Shown in pieces: positions 23,770-36,000 of a DNA stretch of 64,000 nt. The stretch comes from Neostapfia colusana (taxonomy: Eukaryota; Streptophyta; Magnoliopsida; Poales; Poaceae). The stretch is taken from NCBI GenBank assembly GCA_030760725.1, contig JASWHV010000003.1, forward strand, positions 117,894,153-117,958,152, given 5' to 3'. Below the pieces are notes generated by a model that was given only the letters and a program-made list of their open reading frames with translations, made no database searches and was not told the origin of the DNA. The stretch's first letter is position 1. Each line of letters starts with the position of its first letter. Position numbers and translations under genes: made by a program.

Positions 23770-26700
23770 TGTAACACCCCAAAATTTTGATTCAAAACCC
23801 TAAATCATGTTAAGAGGGGGATTTAAAAATTTTTGGACGTGTTGCATGTTTTGCAAAAATTCAAATTCAAACTGGAATTCAAATTAAACTCAAATCAGAA
23901 AAGAAATAGAAAAAGAAAAAGAGAAAACAGAAAAAAAAACCGGCCAGTGGGCCGAAACCCACCAGCCGGCCCAGCCAGCGCCCGCGCCAGCCCGCAGCCG
24001 CTCGCGCTGCTGCCTCACACTGACAGGCGGGACCCACCCGATCGTCGTCTACCTCGCGCCGCGCCGGACTCCCTCGCGCCCGAATCAAAACCGATCGGGA
24101 TTTCGGCGTATCCCAGCTGAATTCTGTTCGTAGGCGACGCGGACATGATCTAAACCACCCCGCCGCCCTCCCCCGTCTATAAAAACCCCGGCCTCGTTCT
24201 GTTTTTCTCACGCGATCGCCGATTTTTACTCCGGTGAGAACCGAGACTTCTCCGGCGAATTCTGGACGATCTAAGCTCGGAAACTCCGATCTAACTCGCT
24301 GGTCTTGATCCACCGCCTTCGGGGAACCTTGCAGGTGCAGAAAACTCGGTGACTTGCGGTGTAAACACAGCGCCGACGAGCTTCACCGTGGTTTCGCCTC
24401 GGACCTCGTCGCCGATCACCTTCCAGGACCTCCGAGCTCAAGAAAACCCCCAAGGTGAGATCCCCGACCTCCCATCTACCGATCTATGCCATAAAATCAC
24501 AGTTCTAGGAAGAATTCCCGAAGATCCGAAAGTTTCCGGCGAGATCGCCGCTTCCCGCTGCCGTGCGCCGCCGGCAGCGCCGCCCGCGCTCGATCAGAGC
24601 GACGTGGCCGCTTGTGCGCCGTTTATTTTAAATCGCACGGTAGGGTTTAAATCCTCGCGTACCGGTTTGATGTTATAATCTCGGCCGTCGGTTTAAAATC
24701 GGACGGTCCACGTCAGCCCCGCGTTATAAAGACTGGAAATCTTACGTGCTACCCCCTAAGATTCTCGGGAAATAAGAGCTAGCCCCGGAAACTTCTGATC
24801 TAACCCCTGGAACTATAGAAAATCATGTAAATTCATTTAAAAATCAGTTTTAACCCCTGGACTTAATAAAAATTAGGAAAAACACCTCTGATAAGTGTAG
24901 CTAGACCCCTGGAAATTCTGAAAATAATATTATAGACCCTTTAGTGGGGTAAGTTTAACTTTTTAGCCTTGTTTAGTAATTAATTTAGAAAATTGAATAT
25001 GTGGCTAGTGTTTAAAAATTAAAAAGTGGGACAAACATATTGTCAAAATTAAATTAAAGACTTTCTCAGTATTTAGAAAACTTTGGAGTGAGATAAAAAC
25101 ATATTTTGGGCTGAATTGAATCTGTCTAATTTATTATTCACATTTAGGGACACATTTTTAAGTAATGAATAGTTTTACAAAATAGGGAAAATAATTGTGA
25201 AATAGTTTACATCAGAGGCAAAGGTCAAAATATGTTATTAAATTATTTAGGACCAGAACCTATTCTGTTTAGATGATGTGTATTACTAATTTCATAATAA
25301 AGAACACATTTATGTATAGGAAAATAAATCTGAAAATATAGAAACTAGTAAATGATAAATGGAGTTGCTAAAATCCAAAGAATTCAGTTTAAGGTTGGTA
25401 GAAATTCTAAAGGCACATATGGAGAAGAAAAATACTTTTCATACATACTTGGTAGTGAAAAGGTGTAGTAGTTGAATATAAGGAATTTATTTAAATTGGA
25501 AACTCATATATAAATAGTAGGTAAGTATAAATGGGAACACTAAAGTAGGAATCATATACACATGATTAAAAGTGCATGCAAGCCATAACTCAACACACAT
25601 AAAGTAACCACAACCCATATAATGGTGAAGGACTTTCATAAATGTGAATGTGTGGTTTGTATGAAGTAGAAGTGTGAACTATGTCTTATGGATTGTTGTT
25701 TTTATTTTGCTATGTGTGATGGTATAATGTAGAACCTGCTCAAGAGCAAGTTATTCCTTTCCAAGATCAGGACTACCCATTTCAATGGCAGCAAGAAGGA
25801 GGCAAGTGCCCTTGACCACTTTGATCCTATACTAGGATGTGTAGATAGAATTATTTGCATTGTCAAATGAAATATGAAACCCATGCTAGGAAGTTTCCTT
25901 AGAATTGCATTACCTTGTTTTCCTTGTAGCTTGGGTTGGGATTTATCTTATCATGTCATTTATTATTATGCATATGCTTAGCCATGCTTAGAATGGGATA
26001 TTTGGGATATGAGATCATCAGTTTATTTTACCATACTCTTGAATGAGATATTGTGAGTTATGTAGAGGTAGGGATCAAGGCAAGTTGGATGTTTGGTTGT
26101 GTGCTGGGTGCACGAGACTCGGGTTTGTGTTTAGTACTTGCCTGGATCCTAAGGACCGGTTCATGGAGCATGTAACCTGGCTTTACAGTGCCAACCACAT
26201 GCTGAGATGGGGCAGCTTGGCCAATTAATTAGGTGTATCCCCGGCGTAGTATGGGTGTGTTGGATGGTGCGGGGAGTAGGTGTCAGCTGGACTACCATAT
26301 GAACCGCAAGGCTCAAGAGGGGGCCACTGCAGCGGGGTTGGAGCCTCTTGTATGCTGTTAGGGGTGAAACCTCATTGGGCCCACACTCGTCGGGAATCCC
26401 TTTGTAAAGGCTTCGTAGTGATCTCCTGGTTACACACCTGGGAAGTGTGAAAGTGGTTCGTAGCCACTGGCATAATGGAGGTTCTTTTAGTCCACCCGGC
26501 AACGGGGGATGAAATCACTACATGTGGGTACAGTGGTACAAACTCTGCAGAGTCAAAACTGTCATGACAGCCGTGCTCACGGTCAAGAGCGGCTTGGACT
26601 TATTCATGATTAGAGGATTGATGGTTTTGGAAGTTGTGGATGTTAAGCGGGGAGCTTAACATTGGAAATGATGTTATGGTTATTGGATTATGATGATGGG

Positions 26701-27205
26701 ATGAGAGATTGGAACCATTTCACCTGTGTAGTAATGTAGGTGCTTAATAAGCTAAGGTGATAGGTATTAATTGCGTAGTGCTTTAACCATGAGATCAACC
26801 TCTCCTTGTTGTAGCCATGCACGATATAATTTTCCCACACTTGCTGAGTACCATTGGTACTCAACCTTGCATATTTTGTTGGTTTATATTGCTGCTCAGG
26901 TCAAGATAATGAGGTGGTGTATAATGACCAAGACTTTGGACCCGAAGAAGGTTTCTAGGTTCATGGAGACCCCCGGGCAACGCCTGTGACGGAGCCCTCA
27001 AGAATAATATTCCACTGCTAGTTTATTTACTTGTGATGAACTTATTATTGTCCATCGAGATATTTGCGATGTGAGACTTATTTATATTCGACACCTGGCT
27101 TGTAATAAATGATGCTTCACTATTTGTCATCACATGTATGAGAAAATGATCCTGGCATACATGTGATATTCACTTGGTTGTTCTTCGGAAAAACCGGGTG
27201 TGACA
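23770..27205 (+). mobile_element. 5' LTR of element B
   Basis: Runs from TGTAACACCCC to GGGTGTGACA. It has a GC-rich part at 23940-24720 containing a TATA box (24178), then long AT-rich sequence (24750-25900). ORFs on either strand recur in the 3' LTR, overlap each other and match nothing I recognise, so none is annotated as a gene. Confidence 0.93.
24178..24185 (+). promoter_or_regulatory. Probable TATA box of element B (5' LTR)
   Basis: TATAAAAA, between a C-rich stretch (CGCCGCCCTCCCCCGTC) and a GC-rich leader, is a typical plant core promoter arrangement. Transcription would start roughly 25-35 bases downstream, near 24210. The copy in the 3' LTR is identical (33430-33437). Confidence 0.6.
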
Positions 27206-27209
27206 GAGG

Positions 27210-27221
27210 TGGTATCAGAGC
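27210..27221 (+). other. Primer binding site of element B (initiator tRNA-Met)
   Basis: TGGTATCAGAGC, complementary to the 3' end of plant initiator tRNA-Met, lies four bases after the LTR end. It primes minus-strand cDNA synthesis. Confidence 0.93.
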
Positions 27222-27249
27222 CAAGGTTGCCCGTAGGAACGTGGACCTA

Positions 27250-27426
27250 GGTAGAAATGGACGTATTTAAGGGCCCTATTTTCTTAAAAACTATTTTACA
27301 AAGGTGTGGATTGAAAAGCGTTATTTAAATGAGTCACTTTCTTCATCTTACCCCAACTTTCATTCAAAATAGGATTTTTTTGTTTGAGAGTTTATCTAAC
27401 CTAATTTTAAATTCTTTTTGTTTTAG
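27250..27426 (+). other. Possible leader intron of element B
   Basis: A donor-like CCTAG/GTAGAAAT (27245-27257) and an acceptor-like CTTTTTGTTTTAG ending at 27426, directly before the extra-ORF ATG. CTAAC and CTAAT branch-like motifs lie about 25-35 bases upstream of the acceptor. The arrangement parallels the leaders of A and D, but the donor is weaker evidence here. Confidence 0.4.
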
Positions 27427-28056
27427 ATGGTTCGCATGATTCGCACCGCTCGCAAGTCCACAGGAGGGAGAGTTCCCGTAGTTGCCCTTGCCGAAAGAGA
27501 GGAGAGCCGTCCGGTGACGTACCTTTCCTACGGACTGGCAGTAGGAGGCTTATTGCGCCGTCTTCGGCGTATGCTCGAAGCCGCCGGCAACACGGGCAAG
27601 CTAATTATCCACTATAACTCCACCAGGACCATCCGTGAGAAGAGGGAAGAATGGAGCTCAGAGATGAGGATTATACACGAAAATCAGCTGCTTAAGATTC
27701 ACCACTCTCCAGCTTGTCGAGCAACACAGGTCGATGCGGAGAAAGATGTCACCTGGGAGGCCATCACCTGCCAGAGCCACATCTATCGTCGCCACTTGGA
27801 CAAAACTGAGTACATGTATGTCCTCCAACGTGAGAGTGGTACCACGGAGTACAAGTACCCACCAGTGCAGCAAGGGACTTCCCATGAGCACATGGACTTG
27901 TGCTTGGAGGATGCTGCTATGCTCAGCACTCGACTGCAGGAGTGTCAACAAGAGCTTCAGGATGTCCGGGACACCCTGAAGGAAACGGAGGCGTTGCTGC
28001 GAGCTTGCTTAAAGGCGAGAGAAAGAGGAGATGGAAATGAACTGTGTGTCCCGTGA
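27427..28056 (+). CDS. Extra ORF of element B with a histone H3-tail-like N-terminus
   Basis: 209 residues from the ATG at 27427, which directly follows TTTTTGTTTTAG. The protein starts MVRMIRTARKSTGGRVP. Aligned from the initiator Met with histone H3 (MARTKQTARKSTGGKAP), residues T6 to G13 are identical, R2 and P16 match, and so do L20-A21, with no gap. A middle region (CQSHIYRRHLDKTEYMYVLQ) and a C-terminal Gln/Glu/Leu coiled coil (LSTRLQECQQELQDVRDTLK) follow, the same general layout as the extra ORFs of A and C. There is no histone fold. The frame probably shifted near its end: a neighbouring frame carries on to a TAG at 28203-28205, with a basic RRRR patch and an acidic tail. Function unknown. 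The H3 resemblance is read directly; any role in chromatin is inference. Confidence 0.7.
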   Translation: MVRMIRTARKSTGGRVPVVALAEREESRPVTYLSYGLAVGGLLRRLRRMLEAAGNTGKLIIHYNSTRTIREKREEWSSEMRIIHENQLLKIHHSPACRATQVDAEKDVTWEAITCQSHIYRRHLDKTEYMYVLQRESGTTEYKYPPVQQGTSHEHMDLCLEDAAMLSTRLQECQQELQDVRDTLKETEALLRACLKARERGDGNELCVP

Positions 28057-28508
28057 ATGATACATGGACTCCTGACTCCCCGGATCACCGAGCGATCAGG
28101 CGTCGTCGCACTTCTCCACCAGCAGCCTCCCCACCCAAAGCAGAGTCAAAAGGCAGCCGAAATGAAGAGGAAGATCCCGAGGAGCCAGCTCAAGAAAACG
28201 AGTAGTATAGAGTCCCTCCCTTAGTCAGGAAGATGTCGAATAAGCGAGTCATTAAGTTAAGTTAATGGTGGGATAATGCTTGGTGTGTGACGTGAGTTGT
28301 GGAAGCCATGAGCAATTGTCCACAGCCTCGTCTTTAGATTGTTTTGTTTTGATGTGTGAACCCACATGAAATAATATTGCATTTATTTTTGTGTGAAAAG
28401 TGAACCTTAGAGAAGAATAACAAAGCCTCAACACTTCAAAGTACAAGAAAATGAAAGTAGTAAGATGATACTAAATGCTTTCAAATTAACATTGGTTGAT
28501 TCTGCCAG
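28057..28508 (+). other. Spacer between extra ORF and gag, element B
   Basis: 28057-28205 holds the likely out-of-frame end of the extra ORF (Pro/Ser-rich, RRRR, then Glu-rich). 28206-28508 is AT-rich with no gene and ends TTGATTCTGCCAG, a 3' splice-site-like sequence abutting the gag ATG. Confidence 0.6.
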
Positions 28509-31500
28509 ATGGCTGGAAGAGGAAAAGGACGTGCTGCCAACCCCGCCAACAACAACGATGAGGCATGCAACCCTCATCTTTCTGGAGGCCAGGACCCGGG
28601 TGGTCGCCGTGAAGGAGTTGATCCCCTCCACCAAATGCTGGAGAATCAAAATCAGCTCACCTAGAACTTGACTCAAGTGGGGGCCAACTTGCATCAAGTT
28701 CCACCTCCACAAGCTGCACCACGCCAACAAAGGTTGAGTGAGTTTCTAGGAACTCAACCTCCAAAGTTTGCAAGTGCTGCTGAACCTCTGGAGGCAGATG
28801 ATTGGCTGAAGACCATTGAAAGTAAGATGAGGATCATACAATGCCAAGGGTATGAGAGGGTGCTGTTTGCCTCTCATCAATTGCATGGACCTGCTGCTGA
28901 TTGGTGGACCGCCTACGTGGCCGCCCATCATGACCCTGAGAACATCACTTGGGAAGAGTTCAAGCATAGCTTCCGCAACCATTACATCCCAAGAGGTGAA
29001 CTCAAAAACAAGAGGAAAGAGTTTTTGGGACTGCAGCAGGGAAACATGACGGTGAGGGAATACCTCACTAAATTCACTCAACTATCCCGTTATGCCCCAC
29101 GGGACATAGAGACTGATGAGCAGAAACAAGATTGTTTCGTGGAAGGGCTTACCGCAGAAATGCAGTGTGCAATGTCCTCAAATGAGTATGAAAGCTTCCA
29201 AAAGATGGTGGACAGAGCATTTGTGGTGGAAAGGAAGCTGAAGGCCTTGGAAAATGAGAATAAGAGGAAGGCCGGGTGGTCACATCAAGCCTCAGGAAGC
29301 AACACCCGCCCACGTCTGATGCAGCAACCCGCAGGGCAGACGAACCGTGCTTCGGTACCCTACTCAGCACCAAGAGGGTACAAGCCGAACTTCAGGCCTC
29401 CGGCAGCACCAGCACCACCACAACGTCAGTTCGTACAGCAGCCTCGCCCCGCATATCCACCTCGACCAGCAGTACAAGGCCCTCCAAACCAACCCCAAGA
29501 CAACAAAGGCCAGGCACCTAAGGTTGGGGTGCAATGGTTTAGCTGTGGTGAAGTGGGGCACTATGCCCATAAGTGCCCAAAGAAGAAGCCCACGCAGCCA
29601 CAACAGCAGAATGTAATGAGAGGACGGGTGAACCACGTCACTATGGAGGAAGCACAAGAGGCACCCGACGTGGTAGTTGGTAGGTTTCCTGCCAATTTAC
29701 ACATTGCAACCCTGCTGTTTGATTCTGGTGCTACCCACTCGTTCATTGCTCAAGGGTTTGTTAAGAAGCATGACCTAGCAACAACACAAATGAACCATAT
29801 GCTAGCTGTAAACTCTCCAGGTGGAGAAATAAGGACAAGACAAGTGTGTCCCAAAGTGAACCTAGACATTAATGGGGTAGTATTTACTGCTAACCTCATA
29901 GTGATAGATTCACAGAGAATAGATATTATTTTGGGTATGGATTGGTTGACCAAACATAAAGGAATCATCCATTGTTCGACCAGAACAGTGGAACTAACTC
30001 ACCCTAGTGGCACAAGAGTAAAGTTCATAACAATACACGAGACTAGGAGGGACATTAAATTAAATCAAGTTGAGGTGAAAGTTGAGGAAATCAGGACCAT
30101 CAGGGAATATCCAGATGTTTTTCCGGAGGAGTTGCAAGGTATGCCTCCCGATCGTGAAGTGGAATTTGCAATTGAGCTAGTGCCTGGAACAGCCCCGATA
30201 TACAAGAGACCTTATCGGATGGACTCCAAGCAGCTGGAAGAACTCAAGGATCATTTGAGAGAATTGTCGGAGAAGGGGTATATTCGTCCTAGTTCCTCAC
30301 CATGGGGAGCTCCGGTGATATTTGTGCCCAAGAAGGACGGAACCCAAAGGTTATGCATGGATTACCGTGCTTTGAATGAGGTAACCATCAAGAACAAGTA
30401 CCCATTACCCCGCATTGAAGACTTGTTTGATCAGTTGAGGGGAGCTTGTGTGTTCTCAAAAATTGATCTCAGGTCGGGATACCACCAACTCAAGATAAGG
30501 CAATCTGATATTCCCAAGACAGCTTTCGTATCTCGGTACGGGCTGTATGAATACACCGTCATGCCTTTCGGGCTAACTAATGCCCCGGCATACTTCATGT
30601 ACCACATGAACAAGGTATTCATGGAATATCTGGACAAATTTGTGGTGGTTTTCATAGATGACATTCTCGTCTTCTCCAAAGATGAAGAAGAACATGAGAA
30701 ACATCTAAGGTTGGTTTTGCAGAGGCTAAGAGAACATCAACTATATGCCAAGTTAAGCATGTGTGAGTTTTGGCTGAAGAGAGTTCCCTTCTTAGGACAT
30801 ATAATCTCGGAGGGAGGAATCTCCGTGGATCCTGCCAAAATTGAGGATATACAGAAGTGGAAGACCCCTGAAAATGTCAGGGAAGTTCGAAGCTTTTTGG
30901 GATTGGCTGGATACTATCGACGGTTTATTGAGGGATTCTCCAAGATCTCGAGACCTCTCACCAAACTGTTGGATAAGGGAATCACATTCACGTGGACGCC
31001 ACAGTGCGAGACGAGTTTTTGGGAGTTAAAGGAAAGATTGACAACAGCCCCAATGCTCGTTATGCCAGATATGCAAAAGAACTTTACGGTGTACTGCGAT
31101 GCCTCTGGAAACGGGTTCGGATGTGTTCTCATGCAAGAAGGGCACATCGTGGCTTATGCATCCCGACAGCTCCGGAAGCACGAGAAGAACTATCCTACAC
31201 ATGACCTAGAACTAGCCGTAGTGGTACACGCGTTGAAAATTTGGCGGCACTATTTGATGGGGAAGAGGACCGAGATATATACGGATCATAAGAGTTTGAA
31301 GTACATATTCACACAGCCAGATCTCAACCTCAAACAAAGGAGATGGTTAGAGCTAATCAATGACTTTGATGTAGGTATCAATTATCATCCTGGGAAAGCA
31401 AACGTCGTGGCCGATGCTTTGAGTCGGAAAGTGCAGGTCAATAAGTTGAGCTTGAAGGACATGCCTGCAGAATTGAAGGATGAGGTTATAAGGCTCAATC

Positions 31501-32978
31501 TATGCCTTGTGAATAGTGGTGAAGCCATCGCCATGGAAGTGGACTCCACACTAGAGCAAGACATCCGCGAAGGTCAAAAGAATGATGAGAAGATACAAGA
31601 GATCAGACAACTCATCAAGGAAAATAAAGCTCCTGGTTTTAGAGAGGATGAACAAGGAACGGTGTGGCACGGGAAAAGAATCTGTGTGCCAGAAGTAAAG
31701 GAGATCCGTGAATTGATTTTGAAGGAGGCTCATGATTCCGACTATTCCATTCATCCTGGGAGTACGAAGATGTACCAGGACCTCAAGAGCAGGTATTGGT
31801 GGTATGGCATGAAGCGAGATGTCGCGGAACATGTTGCCCTATGTGACACATGTCAGTTGGTGAAAGCAGAACATCAACGACCCGCGGGATTATTGCAACC
31901 ACTCAAAGTGCCTGAATAGAAATGGGAAGAAATCAGCATGGATTTCATCGTGGGATTGCCTAGGACCCAATCAGAATACGATTCGATATGGGTCATCATT
32001 GATAGGCTAACAAAGGTAGCTCACTTCATCCCCGTGAAGGAAAGCTACAGCGGATCCAAATTGGTAGAGTTGTACATGTCAAGGATCGTGTGTTACCATG
32101 GAGTGCCAGAGAAGATTGTGTCGGATCGAGGGACACAGTCCACCTCAAGGTTCTGGCAGAAGTTGCGCGAAACCATGGGAACCCATCTGAACTTTAGTTC
32201 TGCCTATCATCCCCAAACCGACGGGCAGACGGAAAGAACCAATCAGATCCTTGAAGATATGCTAAGGGCATGTGCACTCAAAAACAATCATAGTTGGGAC
32301 AAGAACTTACCGTATGCAGAGTTTTCCTATAACAACAGCTATCAAGCTAGTATGAAGATGTCACCGTTTGAAGCTTTGTACGGGAGGAAGTGCAGAACTC
32401 CCCTATTTTGGAACCAAACAGGGGAAAGTAAAGTGTTTGGTCCAGAAGTACTACAAGAAGCCGAGGCGAAGGTAAGGGAATTTTGCAACAATTTGAGGAT
32501 AGCACAGACACGCCAAAAGAGTTATGCTGATGTACGTAGAAGAGAGCTCGTTTTCAATGTGGGAGACTATGTCTATCTCAAGGTGTCCCCTATCAGAGGA
32601 CTTCGTCGGTTCAAGGTGAAAGGGAAGTTGTCACCTCGATACATCGGACCCTTTCAAGTTTTGGAGAGGAAAGGCGAAGTGGCGTATCAACTAGAATTAC
32701 CGGCTCGTCTATCGGATGTGCACGATGTGTTCCATGTGTCACAACTCAACAAATGCCTGAGAACGCCTGAAGAGGTGTTACCCGTGAATGAAGTGGACGT
32801 AGCTGAGGATTTGTCTTATGCCGAGCAACCATACAAGATGTTGGAGACAATGGAACACCTCACCAGAAATAAAAGAATCCGGATGTGCAAGGTGCAGTGG
32901 AAGCATCACTCAGAAGAGGAAGCTACCTGGGAGCGGGAAGATGAGCTCAAGGCACAATTTCCGGAATTGTTTTCTTAG
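28509..32978 (+). pseudogene. gag-pol: gag-pol of element B, one frame with two nonsense codons
   Basis: One frame of about 1490 codons from ATG 28509 (MAGRGKGRAA) to TAG 32976. In-frame TAGs lie at 28662-28664 (about residue 52) and 31917-31919 (start of the integrase core, where the other elements have Trp). Order: gag with a WWTAYVAAH and FRNHYIPRGELK region; a zinc knuckle at about residue 341 reading WFSCGEVGHYAHKC, whose first Cys is Trp; protease LLFDSGATHSF (about 402); RT with MPFGLTNAPAYFM and VVFIDDILVFS (about 714); RNase H YCDASGNGFGC (about 861); integrase zinc finger HDSDYSIHPG...CDTC; core SDRGTQSTSRFW and HPQTDGQTERTNQ with all three acidic residues. It ends in a chromodomain-like tail (YKMLETMEHL, MCKVQWKHHSEEEATWERED, about 1425-1485). 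Catalytic sites are intact; only the stops and the knuckle disable it. Confidence 0.92.
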
Positions 32979-32985
32979 AAACACC

Positions 32986-33023
32986 AATCTCGAGGACGAG
33001 ATTTCTTTTAAGGGGGGTAGAGC
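32986..33023 (+). other. Palindrome and polypurine tract of element B
   Basis: AATCTCGAGGACGAGATT (an imperfect inverted repeat) followed by TTTTAAGGGGGGTAGAGC, ending one base before the 3' LTR at 33024. The purine run primes plus-strand synthesis. The palindrome is shared by all four elements. Confidence 0.85.
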
Positions 33024-36000
33024 TGTAACACCCCAAAATTTTGATTCAAAACCCTAAATATGTTAAGAGGGGGATTTAAAAATTTTTGGACGTGTTGCAT
33101 GTTTTGCAAAAATTCAAATTCAAACTGGAATTCAAATTAAACTCAAATCAGAAAAGAAATAGAAAAAGAAAAAGAGAAAACAGAAAAAAAACCGGCCAGT
33201 GGGCCGAAACCCACCAGCCGGCCTAGCCAGCGCCCGCGCCAGCCCGCAGCCGCGCGCGCTGCTGCCTCACACTGACAGGCGGGACCCACCCGATCGTCGT
33301 CTACCTCGCGCCGCGCCGGACTCCCTCGCGCCCGAATCAAAACCGATCGGGATTTCGCCGTATCCCAGCTGAATACTGTTCGTAGGCGACGCGGACATGA
33401 TCTAAACCACCCCGCCGCCCTCCCCCGTCTATAAAAACCCCAGCCTCGTTCTGTTTTTCTCACGCGATCGGCTGATTTTCCTCCGGTGAGAACCGAGACT
33501 TCTCCGGCGAATTCTGGCCGATCTAAGCTCGGAAACTCCGATCTAACTCGCTGGTCTTGATCCACCGCCTCCGGGGAACCTTGCAGGTGCAGAAAACTCG
33601 GTGACTTGCGGTGTAAACACAGCGCTGACGAGCTTCACCGTGGTTTCGCCTCGGACCTCGTCGCCGATCACCTTCCAGGACCTCCGAGCTCAAGAAAACC
33701 CCCGAGGTGAGATCCCCGACCTCTCCTCTACCGATCTATGCCATAAAATCACAGTTCTAGGAAGAATTCCCGAAGATCCGAAAGTTTTCGGCGAGATCGC
33801 CGCTTCCCGCCGCCGTGCGCCGCCGGCAGCGCCGCCCGCGCTCGATCAGAGCGACGTGGCCGCTTGTGCACCATTTATTTTAAATCGCACGGTAGGGTTT
33901 AAATCCTCTCGTACCGGTTCGATGTTATAATCTCGGCCGTCGGTTTAAAATCGGACGGTCCACGTCAGCCCCGCGTTAGAAAAACTGGAAATCTTACGTG
34001 CTACCCCCTGAGGTTCTCGGGAAATAAGAGCTAGCCCCGGAAACTTCTGATCTAACCCCTGGAACTCCAGAAAATCATGTAAATTCATTTAAAAATCAGT
34101 TTTAATCCCTGGACTTAATAAAAATTAGGAAAAACACCTCTGATAAGTGTAGCTAGACCCCTGGAAATTCTGAAAATAATATTATAGACCCTGTAGTGGG
34201 GTAAGTTTAACTTTTTAGCCCTGTTTAGTAATTAATTTAGAAAATTGAATATGTGGCTAGTGTTTAAAAATTAAAAAGTGGGACAAACATATTGTCAAAA
34301 TTAAATTAAAGACTTTCTCAGTATTTAGAAAACTTTGGAGTGAGATAAAAACATATTTTGGGCTGAATTGAATCTGTCTAATTTATTATTCACATTTAGG
34401 GACACATTTTTAAGTAATGAATAGTTTTAGAAAATAGGGAAAATAATTGTGAAATAGTTTACATCAGAGGCAAAGGTCAAAATATGTTATTAAATTATTT
34501 AGGACCAGAACCTATTCTGTTTAGATGATGTGTATTACTAATTTCATAATAAAGAACACATATATGTATAGGAAAATAAATCTGAAAATATAGCAACTAG
34601 TAAATGATAAATGGAGTTGCTAAAATCCAAAGAATTCAGTTTAAGGTTGGTAGAAATTCTAAAGGCACATATGGAGAAGAAAAATACTTTTCATACATAC
34701 TTGGTAGTGAAAAGGTGTAGTAGTTGAATATAAGGAATTTATTTAAATTGGAAACTCATATATAAATAGTAGGTAAGTGTAAATGGGAACACAAAAGTAG
34801 GAATCATATACACATGATTAAAAGTGCATGCAAGCCACAACTCAACACACATAATGTAACCACAACCCATATAATGGTGATGGACTTTCATAAATGTGAA
34901 TGTGTGGTTTGTATGAAGTAGAAGTGTGAACTATGTCTTATGGATTGTTGTTTTTCTTTTGCTATGTGTGATGGTATAATGTAGAACCTGCTCAAGAGAA
35001 AGTTATTCCTTTCCAAGATCAGGACTACCCATTTCAAGAGCAGCAAGAAGGAGGCAAGTGTCCTTGACCACTTTGATCCTATACTAGGATGTGTAGATAG
35101 AATTATTTGCATTGTCAAATGAAATATGAAACCCATGCTAGGAAGTTTCCCTAGAATTGCATTACCTTGTTTTCCTTGTAGCTTGGGTTGGGATTTATCT
35201 TATCATGTCATTTATTATTATGCATATGCTTAGCCATGCTTAGAATGGGATATTTGGGATATGAGATCATCAGTTTATTTTACCATACTCTTGAATGAGA
35301 TATTGTGAGTTATGTAGAGGTAGGGATCAAGGCAAGTTGGATGTTTTGGTTGTGTGCTGGGTGCACGAGACTCGGGTTTGTGTTTAGTACTTGCCTGGAT
35401 CCTAAGGACCGGTTCATGGAGCATATAACCTGGCTTTACAGTGCCAACCACATGCTGAGATGGGGCAGCTTGGCCAATTAATTAGGTGTATCCCCGGTGT
35501 AGTATGGGTGTGTTGGATGGTGCGGGGAGTAGGTGTCAGCTGGACTACCATATGAATCGCAAGGCTCAAGAGGGGGCCACTGCAGCGGGGTTGGAGCCTC
35601 TTGTACGCTGTTAGGGGTGAAACCTCAGTGGGCCCACGCTCGTCGGGAATCCCTTTGTAAAGGCTTCGTAGTGATCTCCTGGCTACACACCTGGGAAGTG
35701 TGAATGTGGTTCGTAGCCACTGGCATAATGGAGGTTCTTTTAGTCCACCCGGCAACGGGGGATGAAATCACTACATGTGGGTACAGTGGTACAAACTCTG
35801 CAGTGTCAAAACTGTCATGACAGCCGTGCTCACGGTCAAGAGCGGCTTGGACTTATTCATGATTAGAGGATTGATGGTTTTGGAAGTTGTGGATGTTAAG
35901 CAGGGAGCTTAACATTGGAAATGATGTTATGGTTATTGGATTATGATGATGGGATGAGAGATTGGGACCATTTCACCTGTGTAGTAATGTAGGTGCTTAA

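Noticed and set aside
23833..24678. ORFs in the LTRs of element B (repeated at 33143-33930)
   Set aside because: Both strands are open over the same GC-rich leader that holds the TATA box. These are not supported as proteins.
27427..27500. A genuine histone H3 gene or captured H3 exon
   Set aside because: The similarity stops after about 22 residues. No histone fold follows, and the ORF sits in the standard extra-ORF position between PBS and gag of a retrotransposon.
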